This document shows, one piece after another, positions 34,602 through 47,900 of a stretch of 64,000 nt of DNA (positions are counted from its first letter, which is position 1; every line of letters begins with the position of its first letter). Source of the stretch: Silene conica (lineage: Eukaryota > Streptophyta > Magnoliopsida > Caryophyllales > Caryophyllaceae); the NCBI GenBank assembly GCA_029255685.2, contig CM055313.2, positions 74,130,641 to 74,194,640 of the forward strand, written 5' to 3'. A model generated the notes under the pieces. That model was not told where the DNA came from. It was given only the letters and a program-made list of their open reading frames with translations, and ran no database searches. The position numbers and the translations under genes were made by a program.

Positions 34602-37600
34602 ATGGGAGCGTCGCTCTCGAATTTATCAGAGGGCGGCGCCGGAAATATCGAAAGCGGACCGGGTTTAGGAGATATACCGGAGGCCTGTGTAGCCTGTGTG
34701 TTTATGTATCTTAAGCCGCCAGAAATATGTAATCTTGCGCGGCTTAATAGGGCGTTTCGTGGGGCTGCGTCTTCGGATGCCGTCTGGGAGACTAAGTTGC
34801 CATTGAATTATAGACAGATTCTGCAGTTTCTTCTTCTTGATGATTTTCAGGATCTTTCTAAGAAACACATTTTTGCCCTTCTTGCTAGATCCTTTTCCTT
34901 TGATCATGATAATAAGGTATTTTCCTCTTTATTTGGAACTTTTTTTAATTTTTTTTTAAGGATTTCGTTTTTTGGGTTTGTTTGATTTTGAAGGTTGGTG
35001 CAAATTAGGGTTTTTATTTGTTAGCTGGGAGAAGTTAGGGTTTTAAATTTGGGCATTTGAAGTATGTGATTGTTTTGGATTTCTTTGATTTTGATGGGTG
35101 GGATGAATCAGGGTTTTAATTTGGGCATTTGGGGGATTTAGGTTTTTAATTTGGGCATTTGGAGGAAAGTTAGGGTTTTTGATTTGGGCATTTTGGGAAA
35201 AGTTAGGGTTTTTGATTGGGCATTTGGAGGGAAAGATATGGTTTCTGATTTGGACATTTGTGGGTGAATTGGAGATTTTAATTTGGGTATATAGGGAAAA
35301 GTAGGGTTTTTGATTTAAGCATATGAGGGTAAGCTAGAGTTTTTTGGGGGGTTTGATATGTGGGAAATGTGAAGAAAGTTGGGCATTTTAGGTTTCTAGA
35401 TGCTATTGAGAAATTTGGGTTTCTTTGTTTTTTGCGTAATATGGTGAAATTCTAGGGTTTTTTTTGGTTTCATTTGAGAAATCATTTATATAGGTTTTAT
35501 ATAGCTTTTAATGTTTGTGGGAATTTGGCCTGTTCATTAGTTTACGGTGTTGAATGGTTGATTTGGTTTTGTTAGGGTGGAGGAGAAATGAGATTGTAAT
35601 CATGTGTATGTGTGTGTTGTTTTGTTTGTTGAACAGCAAGTGTGGGTGGATAAAGTTACGGGGAGGGTGTGCTTATCGGTTTCAGCAAGGGCAATGACGA
35701 TCACTGGGATTGAAGATAAGAGGTACTGGAACTGGATGCCTACTGAAGAATCCAGGTAAATTTCCATATTTACTCTATTTACTGTTTTTGTTATGCTGTG
35801 TGGGATTTTTTATGAACCCTTTTCCCCGAATTTACTTGTGAGCTGTACTGTTGGTTGGGTTAATTCAATTGATGAGAAGATTAGTTGATGAACTTAGTTA
35901 GGAATTCGGATCACATGGTATGAAACTTGTTTTGAGAATCATACTTGGAGTTCACCATTTAAATGTTGGAATTCTATACAATTACGTTCTAGGTTCTAGT
36001 CAGTATCAGTGGGAAATCTCCCCTGTATATTTCTGATTTGTTGGATTTTGGGATCTTAAACAAAAATGGGGTAGGACTGGTTACTTCAGGATGCTAAGAA
36101 AGGACTGGTTGAGAAATGAGGTGATAAGAGAGGAAGTAGAAATTATGTTTATTGAATATAAGAGGAATGACAATCCTTTTAAGATGGTTTGGCGATGTGA
36201 GATGAAACTTATGAGGCGCAAGTAAGAAACTCGAAAATTGGTGAACAAATAAGATTGCTAAGGTAAGGAAGACCTAGAAAACATAGATAATGGATTGAAA
36301 ATGATGAGTTTTTTGGGGATTAAATGACCAATAATAATCTGACCCAAACTTGATTTCACTTGGAGGGTTGGACTTGACCTGACAATGTGTAAACCCGATA
36401 TTAGTAGACCCCCTTATCCTGGCTTGAAACCAACCCAGCTGACTTGATTGTTAACTCTTTATATTTGTTGGTCTTTTTAGATTTATGGATGATTCTAAAA
36501 ATGTTACGTAGAATTGTAAAACCGGCATTGCTCTCTTGGATTCAGTTATGACTTATGACTGACGACGTAAGTCATAATCATAGAATCGCAAACTAATGTG
36601 TCAAAAGTCAAAATAACTTGGTTAACTTGGTCTTTCCTTCTACTTCCTTTGTAAGCGGATGTGGTTTGATACTCTCTATTCTTTGCTGGAAGTATTGTAG
36701 CTTTTCAGAAGAAATGAAGTTTACCCATTACTATTCACCTCTCTTGTATTAGTACCTACCAATAAAGTTCTTCCAAGTTCCAATGCCAAGTTATTTTTCA
36801 CCATTTTTGAAGTTTAAGAACTTTTTCCTTTAATGGAAGAATTTTTATTTTGTTCTTTGGATCCACTATTAATTTTTCTTATCTCTATCACATATTTTAA
36901 TTTATTGAAATAAACAAAGAACTTGGTTCTTAATTAAGAACCTAGTTCTTATTTTGATAAACTCAAGGGTATCCACAATGGAAAGAACTTTATTTTTAAA
37001 GTTCTTATTAACAAACTAAACATAAGAACCATCCATTGCACTTGCTCTTAGGGCCTCCGGAAATTTTAGATTCATTTATGTTCGATTAGTTGTTGAGGCA
37101 AGCTGAAGTGTAAGGTTAATTGACAAAGTGTCAGGAATTTTATGAGTCACATAATTTATTGTGCATGTGTTGAAAATAGATATTTAAATGTGGCATGTGG
37201 TCCATGTGGAGCCATTTGTTCCCATGCGTCTCCTTGTAAAGTTTTGATAATAATTCCGCGGTATTACAACTCATCACCAAAATAAATCATATTGGTTTCT
37301 CTGTCTGTCAGCCATCTCTTTCTCATATGACCCTGCCCGTGTTTGAAACTCAACGCTTAGAGTGGATATTTTATTTGGAAAGTAAACGAGTTTTTCCTGT
37401 AAAATAGTTGAATCTGACACTTGGACACTCACCCATGTTTGATTCACTAAGGGGGTGCTTGGTTCAAACATAAAAGGTATAAGGTATGAGTCAAATGAGT
37501 TTGGAATGACCATACCATGTGTTTGGTTAGCAAATTTGAGGGTTTCATACCCATACCTCAAACCCATGAGGTTTGGGTTTCTCATACCCAAGGAGGGGGT

Positions 37601-38559
37601 GAGTATGAGATTGATACCCATGGGTATCAAACTACAATAAACAAAATTGTGAAAAATAAATATTAAGACATATTGTAGACGAAACATTTTATATAATTAT
37701 TTGATAAAATCTTTATTTTCATAATTTTATATCTTAAAATTATTATTTAAAGTATTGAATTTTACATATTTCAACTCTAACTTAGTTTCAAACTCATATC
37801 ACTTACAATTGAACCAAACACAATGTATTGAGTATGGAGTTCCAACCTCATACCCACCCATGTATGATTCCTGTTTTCAAACCATACCCATGCACGAAAC
37901 AAACGCCCCTAATTGAGTTGAAGTAGCATAGGTTGCTTCTTGTATCTTTCAAGGCTTGTACATATCTAGTCATTCTCCCCATCATTTCTATATGATTTTT
38001 GCTTTTCATCTTAATGTCTTCAACGATTTCGATTTCTTTTGGGACTAAGGCTCTGATGTTGTTGTTGTTGTCTTCAACGATTTCCCTTCTTTTTAGGTTC
38101 CAAGTTGTGGCTTATTTGCAGCAAATATGGTGGTTTGAGGTGGATGCAGCAGTAAAATTCCCTTTTCCTCCTGACATATACACACTTTCATTTAGGCTAC
38201 ACTTGGGGAAGTATTCTAAGAGACTAGGAAGGCGTGTAAGCAACTTTGAACATACACACGGGTGGGAGATCAAACCAGTTCGATTTGAGTTCACTACTTC
38301 TGATAATCAGCACGCTACTTCTGATTGCTGTTTGGATGATGATGGGGAACAAGATGAGATGAAAGGAAACCTGAAACGTGGGTGTTGGATTGATTACAAA
38401 GTAGGTGAATTTATTGTCACTGACTCGGAACCTTCACTTGAAATTAGATTCTCTATGAAGCAAATTGATTGCACTCATTCCAAAGGTGGATTATGTGTAG
38501 ATTCCGTATCTATCATCCCTAGTGATCTCAGATCTCCAAGAAGACTGGTTTTCAAGTAG
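34602..38559 (+). CDS. PP2-A15: F-box protein with PP2 lectin-like domain (PP2-A15 type)
   Basis: Likely a substrate-binding subunit of an SCF ubiquitin ligase: the F-box binds SKP1/ASK and the phloem-protein-2 (Nictaba-like) domain may bind glycans or glycoproteins. Three exons (34602-34916, 35637-35755, 38097-38559) join to 897 nt, 298 aa, with GT-AG borders. The F-box spans residues about 22-68 ('LGDIPEACVACVFMYLKPPEICNLARLN'-type start, then 'VWETKLP'). The PP2 domain starts near 106 with 'VWVDKVTGRVCLS', followed by 'ITGIEDKRYWNWMPTEESRF', 'QQIWWFEVD', 'HGWEIKPVRF' and the closing 'QIDCTHSKGGLCVDSVSI'. The 'MGASLSNL' start and 'GPGLGDIP' lead point to the PP2-A15 branch rather than A11-A13, from family memory. 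Intron 2 (2.3 kb) holds a Harbinger-like MITE. Confidence 0.93.
36960..37052. repeat. Small hairpin-like repeat in F-box gene intron 2
   Basis: 'AAGGGTATCCACAATGGAAAG' type sequence on the left and 'CCATTGCACTTGCTCTTAGGG' on the right are loosely inverted. The right part resembles the ends of the MITE at 60517-60861. It may be a short relic of that family. Confidence 0.4.
37451..37909. mobile_element. Harbinger-like MITE in F-box gene intron 2
   Basis: Ends GGGGGTGCTTGGTTC and GAAACAAACGCCCC are inverted copies; TAA flanks both sides (37448-37450, 37910-37912), fitting the TWA target of PIF/Harbinger elements. The 459-bp body contains repeated 'CATACC' and 'CCCATGGG'-type motifs and is non-coding. 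It belongs with the split element at 17962-19810 in end sequence, length and flanking trinucleotide. Confidence 0.82.
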
Positions 38560-41262
38560 CCGTAAATCAACATTCATGTCGAATATCACAAATACGTCTG
38601 TAAGGTGGTTGTACATAAGACATCATCGTAAACCACATGTTATTTACCTCATCCTCCCCAAAAGGTAATTATTATAAGGCTCTTTTAGGGGTATTTGTGT
38701 AAATGGTGTGCTTTACAATATGTTAGTGTAAACCCGCGTTAAAAGAGACTCTTTCGCCGAATATTGCCAGTGGTTAGTTTCAGGGAATTTCTAGGCCGGG
38801 TTTGTCCTGCTGCATACACTGTAAATGCGGTGTGGGAGGATGGCGGTCTCTGTTGGTTTTTGGGTTTGGTTAGGTATGTCCTCTGTAATCTCACGTAAGT
38901 AGCTTTGTCGAGTTTTGCTTTATTTTTATACGTCAAGTTATCAAATATGTAGAGAATTTATTATCGGTTTTGCACAGATGATTCGTTTTGAGTTTGTGAG
39001 TATCCGAGTTTGACTGATGTGGGGCATTTTCACCATGTAAATTATGTATGCATTCTTTTATCATTATTATCCAAAGTATTTATTTACGGAGTAGTATTAG
39101 TGTTTTTGACTTTGTTGTGCAAACTGTTTCATTCTTGGTCATCAATGTGTTTACCTTCTGTTTCTAATAGACATGTTCTCTACGATTTGGTTTAGCAAGA
39201 TGACGGTATTAAGCAAACCGATGTATCATCAAACTCCCCACGCTTGTTACATGTTGATGTCGAATTACACAAAGATAAGGTTGTGTACATGTAGCTCTCT
39301 TGTTCAGGCAGTTGTAATTCTGCAGCATGAGCCATGAGGGCAGGAGGAAGGTATGTTTCTGATGAGTTTTTTCCAGAAGCAAATATTGGGAGCAGACGGG
39401 TGACTTTTTTCAATCGATGTTCTACCGACAACTGGATTAGTGTCGAATAAGATTATCCCCTAGCGACCGACGACTGGATTAGTGTCGAATAAGATTATCC
39501 CCTAGCGACATTTGCTCGCCTTAGATCCATGAATGCACGCTCCCAAGCGGGGAAAAATATCTTTAGAATGACTCAAATGGTCCTTCCAAGATATTTGCCT
39601 AGAAAACCTAGATAACACGGATATTCCTATTAACTAGTCGTCCAGTCGTCCTATGTCGGACACTCACTGGACAAACGGCTAAACGTGTCGGATGCCTATA
39701 AAGTCGTGTCATACTTTCTTCTTTGATTTGGGCAGGTGTCCGTCACGTATCCTTGGTATTTGGACATCATTTGGGGTAAATGATGTTATCTAGACGAGAA
39801 ATGAATTGCTAAAAGAGATAAAGTAGTGTTGAGTTCATTGGTCCCAACTCGTAGCCCCTTGTCCGGCTGTGAATACAGGCAAAAGAGGAATACGAGGAGG
39901 TCAAGATAGAACATTGGACCATAGAGTGACTGGTCCACTAGAGTAACTACTAATCCTGTACATGTACCGACGTCTGTCCGACGACTGAACAGAAGGAGGG
40001 GAGATCTATCCATTCTCTACAAAGAAATGAAGAGTTTATTTTCTTTTTATGATTGAGATCGCATTCTAACAATATCTAACGGTTTTAGATTTATGCATAT
40101 AAATAAAGAAAAAATGGAGATTGAAGAGAATTATTATTCAATGGATTCGGGAGAGGAATTAGACTCCATTTCCTAAAAGATACGGAGAATCCAATTCGAA
40201 TAGAAGTATGCCTTCTGCTTCTGCTTCTTTTTAATCACATTCACTACGTCTCTCTTCGTCTTCATCCTCATCTCCATTACCCTGTATCACCATAGAATCC
40301 ACGAGCCGTTCTAAGTTGTAACTTGTAACCCTAAAAGTTTAATATAGTATTTTAACGTTTATGAATTATGTCAGGTCTTACTTAACAACGCGTAATACAC
40401 AAGTTAAGTCGTTAGCGATTCAAGTTTGAGGGATAGACTCTAGAAATAGTATTACTTAATTAAAAGTCAGCTAAACATCTGAATATTATTGATTGTTAAT
40501 CAGTAATTAGTGTTGAGTTGTTTGGTAATCACTAATTAGTTATTAGTGTTGCTTCCTCAAAGGTTACACTCTATCCATATAGAAGTATTAGTTAGCACCT
40601 CTACACTGAGTTCAACTTAGTTTAATGGACTCCATTTAACCCACTTGCTACTTGATGTTGAGTGAATGTATCACCAATTCTTATTAAAGGTTGTTTTAAC
40701 TTAACACGACTCTCTCACTCGATTAAATTAATAGAGATGAAAATAAAAGAAGCTTGTAAGATATTTTAAGTTAAAATCGTTTTCGTTTTATAAGACTAAT
40801 TGCTCGATTTCTCAGGCTCAACTCCCGAGCCTTGCAAGATTTCATGCCTTTTTTTTTACCTTGTCTTCATTGAAAAAATGGAAAGAATCCATAGCTAAGG
40901 AGCTACATAGAAAGAACCGAAAGTAGTCAAAATAGTAAAAAATGGATGATGCATGCATCAGAATTGGATGTCACATTTTTGAAGTATAATACAAGAATGT
41001 TGTGTCATTTTTGTCCTAATTACAACGTCATGGATACCTCTATTATTATTGCATTTTTACTAGATAATATTGATATTATTATAAGGTGGCCAATTGAATA
41101 AACACAAATCAAAATTCACTTTTGTGACGTCAATACCCCGTCCGCTGTAACTCAAATTAACGGGTTAAGTATTAAACACTCGGGTAGGAAAATATAAGCT
41201 ATTTAGAATTTTGTATAATTTGTCTTATTTATCCAAGTCAGAAAATATAACTTATTAAAAAA
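38560..41262. other. Intergenic DNA
   Basis: The first 200-300 bp probably include the 3' UTR of the F-box gene. I recognise no further gene. The stretch at 39640-39780 ('GTCGGACACTCAC', 'AAACGTGTCGGATGCC', 'GGTGTCCGTCACG') is similar, in inverted orientation, to 61310-61620 and may be a dispersed repeat. Confidence 0.4.
39425..39508. repeat. 42-bp tandem duplication
   Basis: Two nearly identical 42-bp units with ACTGGATTAGTGTCGAATAA then GATTATCCCCTAGCGAC; first copy from about 39425, second from about 39467. There is a one-base difference (CGACAACTGG versus CGACGACTGG). Confidence 0.85.
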
Positions 41263-41446
41263 CACAAATTCTCATTTGTGAGGACATATTCGTCGCAAAT
41301 TTACGAAGTGTCAAATATTATCCACTTAAGTAGAAAAAGACAAGTTATTTGAGATGTTTAATGTTTTATCTCATATACACAAGTGGAAGAATTTTACCCG
41401 TTACAAACTTACGACGGATATATCCGTTGTAAGAAAGACTGACTCA
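41263..41446. mobile_element. Possible MITE with CAAATTCTCATTTGTGA end
   Basis: It starts CACAAATTCTCATTTGTGAG. The right part has 'CGTTACAAACTTACGACGG' and 'ATATATCCGTTGTAAG', similar to motifs near the left end ('CATATTCGTCGCAAATTTACG'). It ends next to the element at 41455, so its right boundary is uncertain. Confidence 0.35.
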
Positions 41447-41454
41447 TTAAAAAA

Positions 41455-42372
41455 GGGACGTGCTTTTTCACATACGGATTTTACTATTTCACATACGTCT
41501 TTTACACTTTTACCCTTGTTATTTTTTGGTTTTCTCCCCAATTAATTATTTTCTCCCTTTCCTCATCTCCCTTCACCAATAACACCACTTTCGTTCAACA
41601 CACTTTCCTTGCTCCGGCCACCCTGCAATAATTTGATCATTCATCTTTAAGTTTGAACGAGATTTACGAATTATGACAAAGTGAATATTTGTTCAATTCC
41701 GTTAGTAATCAATAAGGAGTTAAATTTGGCCGATATGAGCAATTAATGCTAAAATCGAATTTGTTATGAGCAATTTGGATCAGAGGGCGCCAATCTGTCT
41801 GTCTGTAGGAGTAGAACTCAATCTCACAGCTTAATCCGGAAGGTGCACGGATGATTCGGGATTTACTTGACTTGCTTGGATAATTGTTACAGTACCCTCT
41901 TTGTCAATTGATGAAGTGCTTCATATATTTGTACTTACTGCCGTTCTTCAATTTCTTCAAATATATATGTTAACCCAGCAACCACACGGACGAACCTTAC
42001 GCACCACGCCACCACCCTCACATACCACCCTCATACAGCACCCACTAATCACTGCACACCATTTAAAAGCACCGTCCGCACCCAAAAGTACCAGTCCACG
42101 CCATTGATAAAAATTGATAAACAAGTAAACAATTAATTTCACTAAATGACAAACCCTAATAATTCAGCGGTGTTATACAATAAAATTAATTCACTAATTG
42201 GAGAATTGTAATCGATTATTCAAGTTTATAGTACAAACTAAATTCGATTTTAAGAAAAAAAAGGTATATATGAAAGTTAGTTTGATTAGGTTTAGAATAA
42301 GGGTATCATGTGGAAAGTTTATGAAAAAGTGTATGTGAAAAAGTAATGTTCGTATGTGAAAAAGTAATTCCG
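41455..42372. mobile_element. TIR element with CACATACG ends, copy A
   Basis: The left end GGGACGTGCTTTTTCACA is followed by CATACG and a second TTTCACATACG; the right end is the mirror, with two GTATGTGAAAAAGTAA units ending ATTCCG. The flanks TTAAAAAA (41447-41454) and TTAAAGGA (42373-42380) agree at 6 of 8. The 918-bp body has no recognisable gene. An 8-bp duplication would fit hAT or a Mutator-like element; I cannot choose. Copy B lies at 43878-44486. Confidence 0.75.
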
Positions 42373-42700
42373 TTAAAGGATTACGACGAATATAACTATC
42401 GCAAACAAGATTTTGAATAAATAAATCAATGAAAAAGAGTAGGAGTATAGAATGTTATAGGGTTGTTATCGACGTGTTCAACTCAAATTTCTCTACTTCC
42501 TCTGCAGCATTGTCACTTAGGTAACATCTTATTTTACAATATGACCTTCAACTTACCAAGGACCGTTCAATCTCCGTTTATGATACCTTTAACGCTTAAT
42601 TTATCGTTCATAATTGTTAATTCAATAATTATAGTTATATATTGATATACTTCTCTAAATTTGTTTTTTTTTTTTTGCTAAAAATAAAAGTTGACAAATA

Positions 42701-42972
42701 CTTCCTCCATTCATATCCAAATTACACCTAGTCCATTTTAATCCATTCATATCCAAACTACACATTTCCTAATAAAGCCAACAAAATTACTAAAATATCC
42801 TTATGAACATCAATTATTTGCACAAAATGCCATCAAATGGCCCACCATTACTCCACCACAAACAATAAAAAAACAACATACACACTTCTCATTGTACTTT
42901 CAATCATATTTTAATAAATTTTTAAAATTTGTGCATAAAGTATAAATATACAATGTATTTGAATGGAGGAAG
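42701..42972. mobile_element. Mariner-derived (Stowaway-like) MITE
   Basis: The left end CTTCCTCCATTCATATCC is the same 18 bp as the left end of the Mariner-like element at 20021. The right end is GAATGGAGGAAG, inverted, and TA flanks both sides (42699-42700, 42973-42974). The 272-bp body retains recognisable pieces of the longer element's left flank (for example ATCCATTCATATCC and TGGCCCAC) but no transposase. Confidence 0.88.
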
Positions 42973-43489
42973 TAACTGAGATCGATAAGGAGAGTCACTA
43001 AGCATAATCTAAGTAGATTAAAAAGCGGGACTTATCATTAGTAAATGTGTACAATAGTATGGTACATTCACGCTCTTAAAAAGTTTCAAATATCACTTTG
43101 GAAAGCGGACATGTGGATTCGGATTATTTGATCATTTTAAGTCCGAATCTTTCCTCTTTAGTGACTTTTTCGCTCATTTGATTAAGAAAAAAGAATGATA
43201 ATGTTATTGTACTTTTTTTTTGTTAATGCTACAACAATACAAAGTATAAGTTAAGTAGATAAGCTTAAGAATGTGTTTGGTAAAATTAGAACTAAAAAGC
43301 TAACTGAAATCTAAAAAGATAATTGAAAATTAGTTCATAAGGTAATTGATTATATAAAAAATGTTAGGAGAACTAGGTGAAAAGATAGCTAATTTTTGGT
43401 GAAATCTGAAATGATGTAAAAGGAAATCATAATTTTTAATATTGTACATTAAAAAGGTAAAAAAAATGGAAGATAACTTGATAGATGAA

Positions 43490-43715
43490 CCGTCTCAACC
43501 AAAACCTTAAGGTCATGGTTGAGGCCCAACTATTATTAATATTCCTAATACGCTCCCTCACTCGAATGCCCATTGGGCTTGAAGAGTGGTTAGTTTGCAC
43601 AGGCTCCCCCGTACCGTGTGCTGGGTTTCCACTTCGTGAGTTTTCGAGGGGTTTTGAGGTTGCCAGGATTCGAACCCGTGACCTTCGGTCACACTAGCTC
43701 TGATACCATGAGGAA
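43490..43715 (-). repeat. Retroelement remnant with Met-tRNA primer-site match
   Basis: Read on the minus strand, CATGGTATCAGAGCTAG is followed by a B-box-like CGGGTTCGAATCC within about 45 bp. This could be the primer-site region of an LTR element or a tRNA-derived SINE-like head. No LTR pair or coding sequence is visible around it. Confidence 0.4.
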
Positions 43716-43877
43716 TAATATGTTTTGAAAGATATTATACTAGATACATTTTATTTCAGGTAGTTTATTTGGATAAAATAAACTACTTAAAATGTCGTGT
43801 CAAACAAAATTATTAATTTTTTCGGAGTAGCTTTATACCTTCCTCGGAAAACACCACTCAATATATTATTTCCTATT

Positions 43878-44486
43878 GGGACGTGCTTTTTCACATACGA
43901 ATTTTACTCTTTCACATACGTTTTTTACAATATTACCCTTGTCACTTTTTCTATCATGTCCACGCTAACAAAATTACCCCATCTCTCTCCCCATCCACCT
44001 TCCACCGATTTACTGTCCCACCGGTTACCACCATCTTTTTGGCTGGCCACCCTCCCCAAAATAGCAGTCGACCACCACGACCACCTTCACCAAATTGAGC
44101 AGAAATTTCCAATCACTTTTACATAAACGAAAGAAACGACAAAATCCTCAATACAAATTACGTAATTTTCCACACTAGTTATTATTCCTCCAACCATGTA
44201 AAACGTCGAAGTTTACTATGAAAAGACAAGAGATTAACGCTGACGCAAACATCTATTTTTAATTAAACCCAAAAGGGGAAAAACTGATGCCCGACCGTCA
44301 CCGTCATATGAGCTTCATCGAATATGTTGTGCTATACCTTCATTAATTTGTGGATTAGAATTCATTATTTAATTTTTCTAGAGTAATTCGATTAGGTTTG
44401 GCTTTAGGTAAAAAGGATAAGAGATGGAAAATTAATGGAAAAATGTATGTGAAAAAGTAAAGTTCGTATGTGAAAAAGTAATTCCG
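43878..44486. mobile_element. TIR element with CACATACG ends, copy B
   Basis: The ends are the same as in copy A: GGGACGTGCTTTTTCACA on the left and two GTATGTGAAAAAGTAA units closing ATTCCG on the right. The perfect 8-bp duplication TTCCTATT flanks it (43870-43877, 44487-44494). The 609-bp body shares the ends with copy A, but the middles differ strongly, apart from a short 'GGCCACCCT' stretch. It is non-coding. Confidence 0.85.
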
Positions 44487-44942
44487 TTCCTATTTTGGTA
44501 CATTGTATACTAACAATGAGGTATTACACCCATTATCCGACTAAGAAAAAAATCTGAATATCCGAACCAATAGATATTCACTCTAAAATTCAATTGAAAA
44601 TATAAGACCTAATTTGATCCGATCCCCAAAACTTTTAAGACTTCGATAATCACGACATCACGTACGAAAATTAGTTACAAAATCTCGAATATGGATATAT
44701 AATCCGAACTAATAAAATGAAGTAATTATCGGATTCGTGCCCTATCCTAAATCCACAAGAAACGTACGAATTCCCGTCCAAAACAAAAATGGTTACAAAT
44801 TGAAACCTTACCTTCCATAAATCGAATAATCCCCACCTGATTTATATCCATAATTACACCTGTGCTTCTACATCAACAGTTAAAAAACAAGTTTTGTTTC
44901 TTCATTTACAAAACCTTGACTACAGTCTGCAATAACATAGCC

Positions 44943-47900
44943 ATGGCAACAAAAAGCTTGGTTTTATATCTATTATCATCTTCAACTCTTGCAATTCTCT
45001 CTGTTATTTTTGTAACACAATACCAGCAAAACCTTGCAAATGATACTACTTCCTTGCTCAATTCCAGTCTCTCAAATAACCGCAAAGTTTGGCCTGTATG
45101 TCTACTTATTTTTTCCTCTTTTTTTTTTCTCCCCCTTTTGCATGGGTAGTTTATGTTATTCGGAAACAGTCTCTTTACCCTTTCTAACACAAGGGTAATT
45201 GTTGCTGTTCCTATTTGTAATTTATGTTGAAAACATAGATATCAGTGTTAATTTGATGTGGGTTTATTACAGAAATTAGAATTTGGATGGAGAATTGCAG
45301 TGGCAACAATAATTGGGTTCTTAGGATCAGCATTTGGGACAGTTGGTGGTGTTGGTGGTGGTGGCATTTTTGTTCCTATGCTTAATTTGATTGTTGGCTT
45401 TGATACCAAATCTGCTGCTGCTATCTCTAAATGTAACTTCTTAATCATTATTTTATCTGTTATATCGGACTTTCTAACGTATGTACTAACTCACATTAAG
45501 AACCCAATTGTCTTATGGTTATCACGAGAAAAATTTGGGTTCCTGATGCATATCCTTGGGAACACGTTAGAAAATCCGTTGATTAATTTAAACAAAAATC
45601 AAAACTTTGGTAAGTTTGAATGTTGAATTGCATGATTATGATGAATATGTTATGTTGGATCCGAAATATGGTTGTTGGGTAGGTATGATAATGGCAGCAT
45701 CAGCAGCTTCAGTATGGTATAATCTAAGAGTGCAACACCCAACAAAGGATGTGCCGATTTTGGACTATGATTTGGCTCTCTTATTTCAGCCCATGCTTAT
45801 GCTTGGCATCACCCTTGGAGTTGCTCTTTCGGTTGTCTTTCCTTATTGGCTCATCACTATTCTCATCATTATTCTTTTCGTAGGTTGGTTTACTAGCTTT
45901 CAACATTTGGTACCATGTCTCATGTCTTACTGAATTTCAGTCCTGTTCGAGCCCTATACATTCAATTCTATTCGGGGTAGTTTAGGTTAGGTTCTATAAG
46001 GTGCAGGTCAGGTCCAACCGTCCAATTAGTCCAATTCATGTCCAATAAAGTCCGGTATAGTTCATTTCAATTCAAAAAGTTTCAGTCTAAACGATCAGGG
46101 TCTTAATACCGTTAATGTTAAACCACTAGGGCCAAGACTTCTTGGGTCTCTGGTGTCTACAATTGAAAATTGAAATGTTAACACGTACGAAGTAGTTTAT
46201 TGGTAACGGTGATAATTATGCCTAGTTGGTAGTCAGCATCTTGAGAGATTACTTGTATAATCCTAATTGCGCTTTTCAGGCACGTCATCCAGGTCATTCA
46301 GTAGAGGGATTATGATGTGGAAGGAAGAGACAATTTTGAAGGTAATTATGTTGGTTCCAGCAGGCTAATTGTGATTAGTTTATAGTCAATTAAGTACCAT
46401 TATGTTTTGACTCTTTCTCTTTAGTGATTCGTTTGTTGTACTTTGCAGAAAGAGCTGGAAAAGCAAAAAGGAACTTTTGCTAACTCCCGTGGCGAACGTA
46501 AGCAATTAATAAATACACTAGAAGATCCATTATTAACCGTTGATCGTTAATCTTGACTTAACCTGTTCTTCTTTATTTGTTCGATCAATTGCAGTTCTTA
46601 TAGACACAGACTACGAGCCTTTGAATCCTAAAGAAGAGAAAACTGCGATTGTTAGTATCTCACCAAACTATGCTTCGTTTCATTGCATTTGTATTCATAA
46701 TGTACTTTGAACATCCATAATTCCCACTTCTAGCGACGTTAGTAGGATGATTGTTATTGTTTGTACTTAAGCATGCAATTTTTTTTGTTGCCGATTTTAA
46801 CTGCAATTCTAATACGTACAGGAAATTATTTGCTCTAACCTTAACTGGAAAAAGTTGCTGCTGATGGTCATAGTGTGGATTGTTTTTGTTCTTGTTCAAG
46901 TTCTCAAGGTAACCTGCATTTCCCCATTTACGTAAAGCGCATAGTAAATATCCCGCTGTTGCATTTTGAACCAAGTTTTAAAATGTTAATGCGTTTTACG
47001 TACTATCTGAACAGATTGCGATAGCAATGTCGGTGTACAATGTACATATGATTGTATTTGAAATGAATTTATGATCGAAATCGACAATTCTATTACAATG
47101 GGTATTTTGGATTATTGGATAGCTAATGACATGTGACAATGTCTACAGAATAATGCTTCAGCCTGCAGCACATGGTATTGGGTGCTTAATCTTGTTCAGG
47201 TAACTAGTGAAGTATACATTTGAGTAGCATGTGCCCTTTGTCCTTATTTGCCCATTCCTAATAATATGATTGGAATATATCGGAAAAACGTGACGGCTAG
47301 TTGTAGAAAAATGTTACTGACTTTGCGCTTCATTTTATCTTTGTTCGTCTAGTTTCCAGTAGCTTTTGGACTGTTTGGGTTCGAGGCAATAAAGTTGTGC
47401 AAAGAGGGGCGGAAGAGAAAGATATGTGGGAACCCAGAGTCAGTTTGTGGGGCTTCAATTGAGTTTACTCCTATCACCATTTCATTTTGTGCACTTTGCG
47501 GTCTTCTTGGAGGCACTGTTGGCGGGCTTTTGGGATCCGGTGGTGGATTCATACTCGGCCCGCTTCTACTTGAGATTGGTGTAATTCCTCAGGTAACAAT
47601 TGGTCATTTCATCATTGTCCTAAGACTACTAAAAATTTAGAGTTATTATTTACTAATTACACATGTCAGTGGCTAATTAAATTTTATCAGGCAACGATGC
47701 GAATTTTATTTTGTTCTTTCAGTATAGCACCTACTCAATATTTGTACCGTGGCAGGTTGCCAGTGCGACAGCAACTTTTGTTATGTTGTTCTCATCGTCG
47801 TTGTCTGTGGTGGAATTCTACTTTCTCGGAAGGTTCCCAATACCTCACGGTAGGTCCTGTTTTAATCTCCACTGCATATTTTCACCAATGAATAAGTTGT

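Noticed and set aside
43485..43697. 70-codon open frame
   Set aside because: It overlaps the tRNA-primer-site-like retroelement remnant and shows no protein similarity I know.
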